From Nipponacmea schrenckii (lineage: Eukaryota > Mollusca > Gastropoda > Lottiidae), in NCBI GenBank assembly GCA_030562195.1, contig JAUJPP010000012.1, positions 16,678,001 to 16,742,000 on the forward strand: a stretch of 64,000 bases of DNA, written 5' to 3'. Of the stretch, positions 19,732 to 30,444 are shown piece by piece (within the stretch, counting starts at the first letter, position 1; every line of letters starts with the position of its first letter). The notes under the pieces are model-generated. The model searched no databases. It was not told the DNA's origin and saw nothing but the letters and a program-made list of their open reading frames with translations. A program made the translations under genes and the position numbers.

Positions 19732-20277
19732 ATTATGCAAAGGAAAATGGAAGAAAAAAATCTACCCTCGTTACCGAATCAGCTACCCGTAGCAGACGCG
19801 GGACCGGAAACCTTGGCGGCACAAACACCGATCTTGGAGGCGGTTCAAAAAACGTACCGAAATAAAGCCAAACTTTTGTTACAGCACATGAAAGACAAAA
19901 CGAATATGTCATGAGAGGACCAGAATCGTCTCGTCAAAGATGGTCAACCCGTGCCGGGAACGAACGTCCTCGACATTGTCAACGATTTGGTTCGTGAGAG
20001 AAGGACGATGCCCGATGCTCCTCGGGGCTGGTACGATGTAGTGATGGGTTTAAAAAACGAGGCCATAGGGAACGAAAGTCGGTGGCGAGCCCTGTAGACA
20101 CCCGAAATCCCCAGGACACCCCTGTCTTTGCCAGTGGCGCCAAGAAAATCCAGAATTCCGAGAAGCCTTCCTAGTACACCCATTCCGAAAAAAACGTCCA
20201 AACCACGATGGCTCCGAATGGAACAACTATTAATAAGCGGAAACGTGGAAAAGAAACTCAATGATGAAAAAAACTAG
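19732..20277 (+). pseudogene. Conserved Polinton protein, right part (split by transposon)
   Basis: Continuation of the gene at 7102-7307; the frame resumes directly after the CAG duplication. It contains a helical part (RNKAKLLLQHMKDK) and then, after an in-frame stop at 19912-19914, the segment VPGTNVLDIVNDLVRERRTM, a 'GSN..DLV.D..R.R+' block I recall from Polinton proteins of unknown function. A second stop is at 20095-20097, after which the frame stays open to 20277 with a Pro/Arg-rich tail (TPEIPRTPLSLP). Two stops and a 12-kb insertion make it dead. The function is unknown; the neighbours suggest a virion or replication role. Confidence 0.6.
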
Positions 20278-20952
20278 CGAAAGTTTATTACGACCCAGCG
20301 CACCCCGCGGGATTCAGCGGTGCACAGCGCTTGGCTAAAGCTACGGGTGTGTCACTGCCCCGTGTGAAAGACTGGTTAGCCGAGCAAAGAGTTTACACAT
20401 TGCACAAACCTCTGAAAAAGCAGTTTGGTCGCAGTCCCACGATCGTGGCTGGAGTAGATCACCAATGGCAGGCAGATTTAAGTGACGTGAGTGCCATTGC
20501 ATCCGAAAACGATGGTCACAGGTTTCTGCTGTGCGTTATAGACGTGTTTTCAAAATACGCTTGGGTGATTCTCTGGTGGAAGCATTTAAAACCATTAAGA
20601 AAAGACAACTTTGAGAATACAATCGGACAAAGGAAAAGAGTTAATGAATAAAACGTTCCAATCCTATTTTGACAAAGGATATTGGCCCAATTGGACTTTG
20701 GAAACTTTCTTGGTTCGACCAAATGTAGGTTCACGTTACAAATTAGTGGATGGGAACGGAGAACCATTGGAGGGGTCTTTTTATCCCGAAGAATTGCAAG
20801 TCGTTCGTGAAGCAAAGGACGAAGTATGGCCCATCGAAAAAATCATTGATACTCTGGTCCGATGGCAAGGCTATCCGCCAAGCTTCGATTCATGGATTCC
20901 AAAATCGTCCTTGTCCAACACTATAAATAGCGGACAGAGAAAACGCAAGTAA
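20277..20952 (+). pseudogene. Polinton retroviral-type integrase, internally deleted
   Basis: Integrase that would insert the element. The N-terminal part (YYDPAHPAGFSGAQRL) precedes the core. The first catalytic Asp is in WQADLSD (20475-20477), followed by CVIDVFSKYAW. The frame changes near 20570-20600. The second Asp is in QSDKGKE (20626-20628). The segment that should carry the catalytic Glu is absent: the sequence jumps to the C-terminal domain with GEPLEGSFYPEELQVV and a chromodomain-like end (LVRWQGYPPSFDSWIP). The short core and the missing Glu show an internal deletion in addition to the frameshift. The overlap with the previous gene and the lack of spacing fit a compact virus-like genome. 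Confidence 0.85.
20922..20929 (+). promoter_or_regulatory. TATA box before the membrane-protein gene
   Basis: TATAAATA inside the integrase end, 37 bases before the ATG at 20959. Confidence 0.55.
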
Positions 20953-20958
20953 GTCATC

Positions 20959-21237
20959 ATGCAAGACGAAGCAACGTCAACAACATCGACCTGCTCCAAT
21001 TGGAGAGTGTTGGGAAACCGAGTTCCTCGAGCCGAAATTATCTTTTTCTGTCAAGTCATTTTAGTGTACATCGTAGCGGGTATTTCTTTATCGCAGTTGG
21101 CTTTGAAACCGGACGGATCGCAAACCACTTTGTGGACGGCTTTGCTGTCGAGTACGTTGGGCTATTTACTACCTTCTCCAAAGTTGAAAGCCAAAAGCAA
21201 TGTACGTCCAAACATTTTATCTCACATTGCCGAGTGA
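20959..21237 (+). CDS. Small Polinton membrane protein
   Basis: A 92-codon intact ORF with a short N-terminal tail, the motif RVPRAEIIFFCQVILVYIV (start of a strong membrane helix), a polar loop, and a second, weaker hydrophobic segment ending LLSSTLGYLLPSPKL. The RVPR.E..FF.QV.....Y pattern followed by LW..LLSS.LGYLLP.P is one I associate with a conserved membrane protein of Polintons/adintoviruses. Its role is not known to me. It overlaps the next gene by 38 bases in a different frame. Confidence 0.65.
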   Translation: MQDEATSTTSTCSNWRVLGNRVPRAEIIFFCQVILVYIVAGISLSQLALKPDGSQTTLWTALLSSTLGYLLPSPKLKAKSNVRPNILSHIAE

Positions 21238-22234
21238 CAGCTCGATGAACCTGTACAAAGAAAACACCATATCCACCTACAGAACGCATCTTAATCCTCC
21301 GCTCGAATTTGATCATCGTGAATGGGAAGTCGGTTTGGCCACGGCTGCGTTCCCCGAAGCCTGGAACAACGTAGACGAAAGACACAACACCATGAATCTA
21401 TGCATCGAACCTTGGCCACACACGAAGACACTCTTCACGAATATCGCCTGTACGACTACCGAAACGAGTCTTGCCTACTGCACCAAGGGAGAAGATGTGA
21501 AGCCGGGATCCACTGTCATGGAAACGCACGTCGAGTCCAACGATTCCAAGACCGTAGACCACTTGCTTAACACCATCAACGAGGGTATTGCCACAATCTG
21601 GGAGTCAGCGATCATTCGAGCACACATTGACTACGTTCCACCTAGAGATGATCCAGACAGTGGAGAACCAACGGCGCACGAGAGCAATTTGGAAGCAGCC
21701 AACGAAGCTCGACGCCTCCTTCTCGGCCAAGCGGAGACCATGGGTCCCCTGATGCTTTTCGAACAAGATCCTCTGACCAAGAAAGTTTACTTTCCATTTG
21801 GTTCTTTGGAAGCCCGTCACTTTGTCAATGGCATGCCTAACTCGAGTCTCCATCTCAAGGGGGCCATTGTGTCCATGTTGGGTTGGCCTGGAAAGGAGTT
21901 GAAGATAAATTTGACACACCTGGTCCGTCAGACGAACGACGCGAGTGTTCGTTTGACAGCAGACTACGTTTCCGATTTACAGGCTCAATTTGATTTGTTT
22001 TATGTGTATGCTGATATCGTAGAACCACAACGTGTGGATGATATGGTCGCTCCGCTGTTGGACGTGATTCAAAGTTGACGAGGTTATCTTCGTCCGTCCA
22101 AAATTCACTACGTTCCACTCAAGTACGATCGAATGACTGCTGTCACCATCTATATAAGGAACGGCCTGCGTGGAGCCATGCCATTCATACAAGGCAAGGT
22201 CGTTGTCAAACTTCACTTTCGACGTCTACAATGA
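21200..22234 (+). pseudogene. Polinton penton-like minor capsid protein
   Basis: A roughly 345-residue protein of the type that begins (S/T)FYLTLPSDSSM and continues with an EWEVGLA block; this is the Polinton minor capsid (penton, single jelly-roll) family. The N-terminus is intact from the ATG at 21200, and the frame is open to an in-frame TGA at 22076-22078. It continues afterwards without shift to 22234 with the family-typical C-terminus (KIHYVPL..., ending LHFRR). A single nonsense codon is the only visible break. Its stop overlaps the next start in an ATGA arrangement. Confidence 0.8.
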
Positions 22235-22605
22235 TTCGCCCTATTGTGGTGTACAAAGGAGGTGTTTTGAGACAGAGGGGAGCAGGTCGGTTTTCCGGAT
22301 TGCTCTCAGCAGTCAAAAGAAACGTGGCGTCTTTGGGAAAGACCTTGTTGTCGGCGGGTAAAGATGCCCTTAAGAAGAATGCAGCGGAACTCTTTCCTCG
22401 CGTGGGGGAAGGTTTGATGGATGTCATCTCGGGGCGACAAAATTGGAAAGAAATGCCTTCGAATACGTTCAAACCCGCAATTAGAAACACTCTTTCGGAC
22501 ATCTTAAACAACGTCGTGTCTAGTCTCCAACGTATAAAAGGATCCCAATCGTCGTCCTTTGGATCATTGTCCACCAGGACGTCAAAGAAGAATAAGCGAC
22601 CTTGA
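22231..22605 (+). CDS. Polinton core-like small basic protein
   Basis: 124-codon intact ORF whose ATG overlaps the penton-gene TGA (ATGA). It begins with a Gly/Arg-rich stretch (VLRQRGAGRFSGLLSAVKR), continues with an amphipathic helix (LGKTLLSAGKDALKKNAAEL) and a 'G..DVI.G...W' segment, and ends Ser- and Lys-rich. This layout resembles the small virion (adenovirus pX/pVI-like) proteins of Polintons, probably DNA- or membrane-binding. The assignment rests on layout and position and is moderately secure. Confidence 0.6.
   Translation: MIRPIVVYKGGVLRQRGAGRFSGLLSAVKRNVASLGKTLLSAGKDALKKNAAELFPRVGEGLMDVISGRQNWKEMPSNTFKPAIRNTLSDILNNVVSSLQRIKGSQSSSFGSLSTRTSKKNKRP
22533..22540 (+). promoter_or_regulatory. 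TATA box upstream of the major capsid gene
   Basis: TATAAAAG inside the core-like gene, 118 bases before the capsid ATG at 22651; farther than the 31-46 bases of the other units. Confidence 0.35.
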
Positions 22606-22650
22606 TCGGTTCGACTCCTACCAAACGTCGGCGTCCAGACATTTTCGACC

Positions 22651-22921
22651 ATGACTTCGCAAATCATGCGACATGATTCCTGTCCCTGTGCTAGAGATGA
22701 ACTTCGACAATTGTTTAGCGTGCCCGATACTCAAACGGCCGTGACGAAGGTGACCAAAGTTCGAAAGTATCCACTGACTCCCGATTTGAACCACGAGGGT
22801 CCCTAATGCCAGCACCGATTACGTCGACCTTGCCAATATGTCCTTGTATTTGGCATTGAAAGTGGTGAAGAGAGACGGGACTAATTTAGGTGCCAACGAA
22901 CAGATGGGTCCTGGGTCTTAG
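22651..22921 (+). pseudogene. Polinton major capsid protein, N-terminal fragment
   Basis: Start of the hexon-like (double jelly-roll) major capsid protein. The first frame has CARDELRQLFSVPDTQTAV, matching the usual 'S..LDLF.VPPTQTS' start of this family. A stop lies at 22804-22806. A second frame (from about 22811) has the diagnostic STDYVDLANMSLYLALKV, then breaks off near 22921. The remaining roughly 90 percent of the protein is missing, so this is the right limit of the recognisable element. Confidence 0.75.
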
Positions 22922-23457
22922 TTCAAAGACGTCAAGTTGAGGTTGGGAAGGGATGCTAAAACTAGTCTGAGAGCTAGCTGAGATTTATTTGACATAAAGG
23001 CTACAAAAGCTTTGACTGGCAGGCGGGTACAGGAACCCTATTTGTGCAAGAAATGGGTTTTCTTACGTGCGGCCAGTGGTGGGTGGGGGCGCCATTCAAA
23101 GTACCCCCAAATTAACTTTTATTTGACATGGCGCCTGCAAGCCTGAAACTGATGCTAAATTCTAGGGAAAATCATACTAATTATGAATCGCCAACTTAAG
23201 AAAAGATTTTGTGGTTTGAAACAACTTGTACAATGTTGAGTAAGGCCCACATATCAAGAAACATTAACTTAAGAAAGAATTTTGTGGTGGAAAGGTCCCT
23301 TAAGAAAAGGTCAAAGGTCACGATTAATGGTTTTCGTGTTCCAGAACTGTTAAAGCATTACGGTAATGTGTATTACACCTAGTATATACAAAATGTACCA
23401 GCATGTGATGAGAACAGGTAGTAATACTTTTATCATTGATGCAAGCTCCTTTAAAAT
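22922..23457. other. Intergenic stretch after the Polinton
   Basis: No gene or terminal inverted repeat recognised. There are short duplicated motifs (CTTAAGAAA...TTTTGTGGT twice near 23200 and 23270). Confidence 0.4.
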
Positions 23458-24582
23458 TTTGATCAAAATATCAATTGTTATACATCATTGGAAAGAATAG
23501 ATTACGTGAAATGAGGAAACGAAATAAATTTTGACGTATTTAAATTAGGTCACGTGGCAGAGCTCTTCAAAGTTAAACATTGCGATTTTCAAATGGCTAG
23601 AAAACCGGAAATTGACATTGCACAACAAAAATGAAGACATCAATAGATAAGGAGAATAACTATTATGCAGGTCACAAGGTCACCAAAGGTCAAGGTCACG
23701 AGATATGGACCTTCGAAATTTAGGCACGTATTAAAAATATATAACCGGGAATAAAGAAAAAGCTAATTCGAAATTCAAAATTCGGCTGCCTGAGATTTGT
23801 TAGCAATCAATTGAAGATTACATAGACATCAAAATTACAATTGTCCGATTAACCCCTAAGGCCCCATTTTTCGTTTTACAAAAGTTAGTCATTTCATGAT
23901 AGCGGTTTAAGTGTTACTTCCGGATCAGTTTTTTTTTTCACTCTATTGTCTTTTTTTATCATGTTTTTTCATATCTATTAACGAGTTTTAGACGACTTAC
24001 GTAAAAATAAGTAATTTAAAAAAACACGTGCTCCTCTATAAAACACGCACAATTACTAAAGAACCTAGAACAAAATTTTCAAATTCTCAAAAGCGCAATT
24101 TTTATCAAAATATCAAGTGTTATACATCATTTGAAAGAATAGATTACGTGTAATAAGGGCATGAAAGAAATTTTGACGTATGTAAATTAGGTCACGTGAC
24201 AGAGCTCTTCAAAGTTAAAAATTGCGATTTTCAAATGGCAGTAAAACCGGAAGTTGACATTGCACATCAAAAATGAAGACATCTATAGAAAGATCTCGTC
24301 AAGGGCAATAACTTTTGTGCAGGTCACAAGGTCACCAAAGGTCAAAGTCACAATATTTGAACCTTCGAAAATCAGGTATTTAGTGAAAAGATATAACCGG
24401 AAATAAAGCCAGAGCTAAATCAAAATTCAAAATTCGGTTTTCCTGAGAATTATTAGCATTCAATTGAAGATTACATAGACATCAAAATTACAATTGTCCG
24501 ATTAACACCTCAGGCCCCATTTTTCGTTTTACAAAAGTAAGTAGTTTAATGATGGCGGCTGACCTGTTACTTCCGGGTCAAT
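23458..24582 (+). repeat. Two direct copies of a ~470-bp repeat
   Basis: 23458-23930 and 24111-24582 share long blocks (AGAATAGATTACGTG, CAGAGCTCTTCAAAGTTAAA, GGCCCCATTTTTCGTTTTAC) with an offset of 653 bases. Each has the AGGTCA-rich core CAGGTCACAAGGTCACCAAA. No coding signal. Confidence 0.85.
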
Positions 24583-25194
24583 TTTTGTTAATTATTAAAT
24601 CATTATAGGTTAAAAGTAACAATTGCAAAAAAAAAAAAAAAAAAAATTTGAAAACGGAAAACGTTGACAAACAAAATGTCTATCTACCTGCAAATTTTTA
24701 TTTTGATCTAATCAAAATTGTAGAAGTTTAAAATTTTAAGTTTTAAATTACAAAGAGTCAGCGACAAAAGTAAAAAATTTCATGTTGTGAAACTGCTCTT
24801 ATGTAGCGATTATCCCTTAATCATGGAATTAAAAAAAACGCGGTAAAAATCGGTTCAGAATTAGATCGGTAGAGGCAAAAAACCGAAAATGTGTATTTTA
24901 AGGTACGTCACTTCCGGTTGGGCATAAATGCGTCATTTCACATTCATCCACTCATGACACACATTTCATGTTAGATTATCGTGTCAGATTATGTGTGTCA
25001 TTTTCAGTTATGGCTGTGGACTCGGGCTAGAATCGGGAAAAAAATAGTCATTTCGAAAACAAAGCAGTGCGTTCGAAGAACGCACTGCAATAATCTTTTT
25101 TAACAGTATTTAGGTCTGAGACCCATATATACAAATATCAATAAAGTTCAATGGAAAGACGGCAGTGTTCAGTAAAAATATTACATAATACATG
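24583..25194. other. AT-rich stretch, no gene seen
   Basis: Contains a poly-A run near 24630, a short palindromic GTGCGTTCGAAGAACGCAC near 25067 and no recognisable coding sequence. Confidence 0.35.
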
Positions 25195-25755
25195 TATAAG
25201 CTTATGTTACTTTTCTTAAGTTTAAACCCTTATCCACATAGGCAGATAATAATTTGAGATCTTCTATCTGAGATGTATTACAAACATTTCTCATGGCTAA
25301 TTCTGGATTATATAGATAACTATTTAGTATGTGTTTTGGAATACAAATGGACCTTAACTGGGACAAATGCTCACATTTGAATAGAAAATGATATATATCT
25401 TCATCAAAGAGATGCTATTATATTGTGTTTATATGAGTTTTTGTTTAAAGGTAACAAATTTAATCTAACCCTGGTTAAATTTCTCTTTACATTTCTACTT
25501 AAGTTTAAAGTTAAATAATCAGATTGATCAATGTTCAATTTGAAAGATCTATAATATTCCATGCTTTGGAGCTCTGTCAGGCTTTCAAAAAGATTTTGTA
25601 AATTCACATCAGATAATCTTAACTTAACTTGGTTTATAAAATTTGGAGGTTTTCCAATCTGATCTGAATGCCAAACAAATGCAAAGCCGAGAGAACATAT
25701 TAATAAGCCAACATGAGTAGCCCAGTTGGTGCGACCTTCAGTATCTTATTTTCTC
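25195..25755 (-). pseudogene. LINE ORF2 C-terminal remnant
   Basis: Minus-strand 3' end of a LINE of the same general type as the copy at 1969-4315. Reading from 25745 it shows NWATHVGLLICSLGFAFVWH, then QVKLRLSDVNLQ, a spacer, HFLFKCEHLSQLR (degenerate Cys/His tail) and a C-terminal stretch ending near 25215. Stops and frame changes are present. Only the post-RT region survives. Confidence 0.7.
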
Positions 25756-25781
25756 AGCATTAACCCTGTCAACCTTATAAG

Positions 25782-28483
25782 CCGGTGTAGCAGTTTGAGA
25801 TGTCCACCAGTTTGAGATGTCCAATTTGTATTACGCATGCGTTGATCGAACGTCATAGCGTGTGACGGTGAACATTTTATTTCGCCAGTTTCAGATGTCC
25901 AATTTCATAGATAATTTACATTTTCTCAAAATATTTAGTTTAAGTAATGTTGAAGGGTGACATGAAATCATTTCATACTCCAATTTACTTTAATAAAAAC
26001 GTTTCACAATGCCAAAAAATCCCTCAGTATTCAACTTTAGGCAAAATAAGACGATCGTATTTTCACGACTTTGTTGTACTAAGCTAACTCAAGGTGGTTG
26101 CTAAATGCTACATTTAAAAACTTTCGATCATTCAATTTCTGAATCATTTTTAGCCTATTTCCTTTTCATTGCGATATTGAATACTTCTTGCTTAATTTTT
26201 TTATTTTTTCAAAACCTTTCTAAATTACATACAACTCTGCACAATAACTTACAAAGTTAAACGACGAAAACTTTGATTGCTCGACCTTGAACTTGTACGA
26301 GGAAAAGGTAGTGACTAAATAATATACAGAGAAACTGACGATCAACGAGGACCGATTATCTTTTCTATTTTTTAAACATTTTCATTCACAATTGATAAAG
26401 ATCGCAACCAAACAATCTTTCATTGTTTTCTATAAAAGTTTTCTTTTTTAACAGCTGCTTGGGCTACAGTCATAACTGAGATTTTTCGAAAAAATGACTA
26501 TTCATAGCAATCAAACTTAGGCTAGGCCTAGGCCTACTTTTTAACTCCTTTTCTGTAAACAGGAATTGACATTATTGAAATTTGGCGTTTGGATTAATTT
26601 GACATCAGAATTTCTGGAAACTGCAATTTTGACAATAGTGATATTGATGTATGTGCACGTGGGGCGAATTGAATGAAATCTATTATATTTTATCATGGGT
26701 TAAAGTAACTTGCCACCTTAGCCATGGCCTTAAATATTTGATAAAGGTGCCATTGAAGATGTAGCATAGCCATTGTTCTTTTCAAGTTGAGAAAAATAAA
26801 GAATATATCAAGAAATATTCCACCTAAATTTTATATTCCACCTTAATTTTATATTACACCATTTTGAAATCGTCAAGGCTGTGTATAGGACTAGATCGAA
26901 TGCCCAACATTTTTTAGTTTTTGAGAGCCCAGTTATAGTAACCAGCCTTGTAAGATTATTAAAAGAACAACACTGTAAAAGCTATGATTGATATCTTTCC
27001 AGCTGGAATTAGACTAATTGTACCCTTGACATTGACTGTTCAGCAGAGTAAGTTTGTAAAGCACAAAACTCTGGTTATAATACATGTTTATTGATTGTTT
27101 TTGCAGAGCATGTAATATTTCTTTAAATATATTGAAAACATCATTATTAAATGACAACAATAGTATTTTTTGAAACTTTGGAAACCACAGCATCTGGACA
27201 GTCTGTTGATAAAGCACAATCAAGGTCTGTAAATGTAAACAGATTACATTCACTGATACCTAAGGCACATCTTTCACTAATGTAGGTTCTAGTCGTTTTT
27301 CAGTATCATTCCAATGGCAAAGTCTGTACTTCTTCACAAAAACTTTTCTCCAATAGTCCATGTTGATCCATTTTGCCTATAGAAGTAAAAAAAATAAATA
27401 TTTTAAGCTATATTTATACAACAAATTACAATGGATCAATTTGTAATATTTTATTATTCAAATCACATATTAAATTTAGATGGACATGAGATATTGGATT
27501 GGAACAATAGAAAGTATTTTAATTTATCTTATTAATTTTTGGATAGTTAAGGTCTATAACTGAGTTTAACTTAGTTTAAGGCCTATACTGAGTATGAAAT
27601 AGGCTATCTGCTAGTCCTATACACAGTCTTGAATGGCCTAAATGAAAGATTTTCTTGATATTACAACCTTTTCACAAATGGTAGATATGCAAAATGGTTG
27701 TGAACTAGGCCTATGTTTGTGTGTGTGCCATGCCTATTGGGGCTAGACTGGAAATGAAACTGAAACATGCAACACTCCTTTTTCTGTTGTTCCCTAGCCT
27801 AGGACTTTTGAACACAAATTATAAATTTAGGTTAAAGAGTAAATATTTACCCAGCAAAAAAGGGAGAATATACTGACTGTTTCACCATTTTTTGAATCAC
27901 GACCCGTGCCTTGTAAGGAGTTGTAAGGATCATCATGTCTTCTTCTTTCTTCTAGTCTACTACACGATTAGGCCTAGTTCCCAGGGGGCCTAGCCTACTG
28001 ACACTGACTGAGTATTGACTCATGTTTCTAGTCTTGTCTTCACCCAAAATCGCTTCTTCAAATCATTTATAGAAGTTGGCACCATTGGTAGATGTTAGTC
28101 TCTGAAAATTTCATCTAAATCCCTTTTAATAGCAAACAGCTTTCAAATCATCCACAATTTTGACAACTCACAAAGACGCCATTAGGCTATTATTGATGTC
28201 TACGCTTGACTTCAAACAGTTTGTTTTCATTCTGTGACCTCGGCCATTATACCATACCAAACCGGAATCATGACAACTCGGACCAAAGACAACTCGGACT
28301 AGGCTTAGGCCTACTAATTTTTTTTATGCTTATTTGTTTAAAACAACATGTCTTTCCAAAATGGACATCCTAACACGCCCGGACATCTCAAACTGTCTCG
28401 GTCACAGTTTGAAATGTCCGCGACTAGTGCGCATGTGCTATTGGACATTTCAAACTGCTGGACATCTCAAACTGTCACACCGG
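25782..28483. mobile_element. Inner 2.7-kb transposon with repeated GTTTGAGATGTCC ends
   Basis: Begins CCGGTGTAGCAGTTTGAGATG and ends with the inverted form (...CTCAAACTGTCACACCGG). The motif CAGTTTGA(G/A)ATGTCC is repeated two to three times within each roughly 100-base end. The interior is AT-rich, without a recognisable transposase. One minus-strand stretch (27365-27260, WINMDYWRKVF in the frame) looks exon-like after a TAG acceptor but is unassigned. Probably non-autonomous. Confidence 0.65.
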
Positions 28484-28677
28484 TATAGGCGGGTCCATTC
28501 ATATTTCCCGCCAAAACCATCGGCGCGGCCATTAGAGTATCATGTGACATGTCCGCCATCACGAGCGTGAAATTTGCCTAGCCTCGTTCCCGTTTCACGT
28601 ATTAGTTAATGGCGTCAAGGCGAAATATTTTTTGTTTACATAAATTTTTCGTTGTTCAACGATCAAAGTGAAAAAGA

Positions 28678-29106
28678 ATGGATCAAAGAAAATACACGAA
28701 AAGTGGAGGAACATCTTGTACGATCAACGACTGTACCAATAATAGGCGAAAAATCAACCAGTGGAAGGAAATGGTGTTTGAAGTTCATCACTTTACCCAC
28801 GAAAAATGTCCATGTTTGTTACCTTTCCGATTTTTATCGATGCCGTCTAATGATGAACCAGCTCAACTCGAATGGATGAAGGCTATCAATCGCAAATTTC
28901 TACCAAAGAAAATTTATGTTTGTTCTGAACATTGTATTGGAGGAGTTCCGACGCCAGAAAATCCCATTCCTAAGTTAAAGCTTGGTTACGAGGCGATTGT
29001 TACACCTGGCAGGCGCAAGTTATTGAGGCGTGATGATACAACAGGTGCGGCTGTGAAAAAACGGAAGTTATCGATAGATAGGAACGAAGAGCAGCTACCT
29101 GTTTGA
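28678..29106 (+). CDS. THAP-like zinc-finger protein, extended spacer
   Basis: An intact 142-codon ORF. A THAP-type C2CH layout is visible: C-x4-C near residues 15-20, then a long spacer with FRFLSMPSND and WMKAINRKF, then C-x2-H in YVCSEHC and the following GVPTPENPIPKLKLGY (a THAP-like 'PT..NP.P.L..G' end). A basic tail follows (RRKLLRR, KKRKLS). The spacer between the Cys pairs is longer than the usual 35-53 residues and contains an extra HEKCPC segment. THAP domains bind DNA and are common in transposon proteins. Location inside an inverted-repeat element suggests that origin. No transposase partner is recognised nearby in the same element. Confidence 0.6.
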   Translation: MDQRKYTKSGGTSCTINDCTNNRRKINQWKEMVFEVHHFTHEKCPCLLPFRFLSMPSNDEPAQLEWMKAINRKFLPKKIYVCSEHCIGGVPTPENPIPKLKLGYEAIVTPGRRKLLRRDDTTGAAVKKRKLSIDRNEEQLPV

Positions 29107-30444
29107 TTAATGATTCTTTATTATACACGGGTGTGAAGAAAGAGGTGTTTTTTTTTTTTAATTAGTTGAGTGTAAGACTGCTTTCAATATTTTCACCTTT
29201 TAGGCCTAATTAGATATTGCAGGTCAAATATTACTTGTTCTTATGAGGCTAAGGTTAAATCTAATATTTATGTAGACGCTTTGGAATTTCTAAAAGTCTT
29301 GCCAGTAAAATATTTAGTTCTTAGCTTAGATTCCTGTTCTTGCTGACAAATTGAAATCCTTAATTATTTGGCTATTTTGAGGGATGATTTAATTCGAGAA
29401 ATTGACAATGATGCTTATTTATTATGTAAAATATGGATAGATCAGATATTGACTTTGTTATATATATTTTCCCACCCGCATCATTAAATAAATGCTTACT
29501 ACCTTCTGTATTTCATTGCATTGCACTAACTAGCTATCCTCATTTCTTCAGACCTCGAAAATTATTTGTCAATTAACTATTCTTCTCAGAAAAAAAAATT
29601 ATAGTGCAAAGCTAAGACTGGGATCTAGCTATTGGTGAAGACCACAATCCCTTACAGATTTAGATTTACAGAAAATTTTTTATAAGCCTTGTCAGAATGT
29701 AAGTACAAGAATATCAATAAGTGGCTTTGGGTGAGACATATGAGTGATAGGTGAAGGGAATGAAGGATTAACATGCTTACTATTTAATTTGATAATTTAT
29801 TCTTTTCAACAAATCATCAAGAAAACAAATCACGAAAATTAAGTGAACTGCTTTCATTAAAATTCTTTCAATTATTCAAGTAGGGCAATCATATTTTTAT
29901 AAATAAAACTGGGTCACAAATGTCAACAAACACAAAAACTATCCAAAAATGCGATATGACGGGTAATATCAGCACGAATTTCAATAAAACACTGCCCACG
30001 TAGACAGTCAGTAAAATAGAGTTAATTAAATATAAATTGGATCAAATATCTTCTAAAGGCTAGTGAAATGGCACAAAAATTGCGATCAGATTAGGCCTAC
30101 TCGACGTTAAATTTCACTCTCGTAATGGCGGATTTCACAACGGCGCCTCTAGTGGCAGATATTTAAACTAGGGGCGACAACTGAAAAAAACCGTCTATAC
30201 CGGCTTATCCTTATATACCCTATTAGCCGGTAAACCGGCTGTTGTCAAGTGACGTCATACAACGTTAACGTCATACAAATTAAGAAATATTGCATGGAGC
30301 TCAGGGTATATGACGTTCTATAATAATAGCACTGTAATCGTCACTTGATGCTAAAAATAGATTTGATCCCACAATGCATAGCGGCGCGCCATATTTTTCG
30401 GACAAGGTGATCGCGGGAGATTTGTAGCCTACGTTATGTAAAAG
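29107..30444. other. Non-coding stretch between the two THAP genes
   Basis: AT-rich without recognised genes. The part near 30180-30300 has CCGGTAAACCGG (palindrome) and two GACGTCATACAACG-like direct repeats, possibly terminal parts of the elements on either side. Confidence 0.35.

Larger units (their letters stand above)
25772..30215. mobile_element. Candidate outer inverted-repeat element holding the THAP-like gene
   Basis: The left side reads CTTATAAGCCGGT and, after an inner insertion, CGGTATAGGCGGG; the right end (30190-30215) reads ACCGTCTATACCGGCTTATCC, its inverted complement (ATAAGCCGGTATAG(A/G)CGG). Enclosed are a 2.7-kb inner insertion and a THAP-like gene. The termini are short and partly interrupted, so the boundaries are tentative. 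Confidence 0.4.

Noticed and set aside
829..22921. An intact, currently mobile Polinton or virus
   Set aside because: Polymerase, zinc-knuckle, BIR, ATPase, integrase and capsid genes all carry frameshifts, stops or deletions, and no terminal inverted repeats were found.
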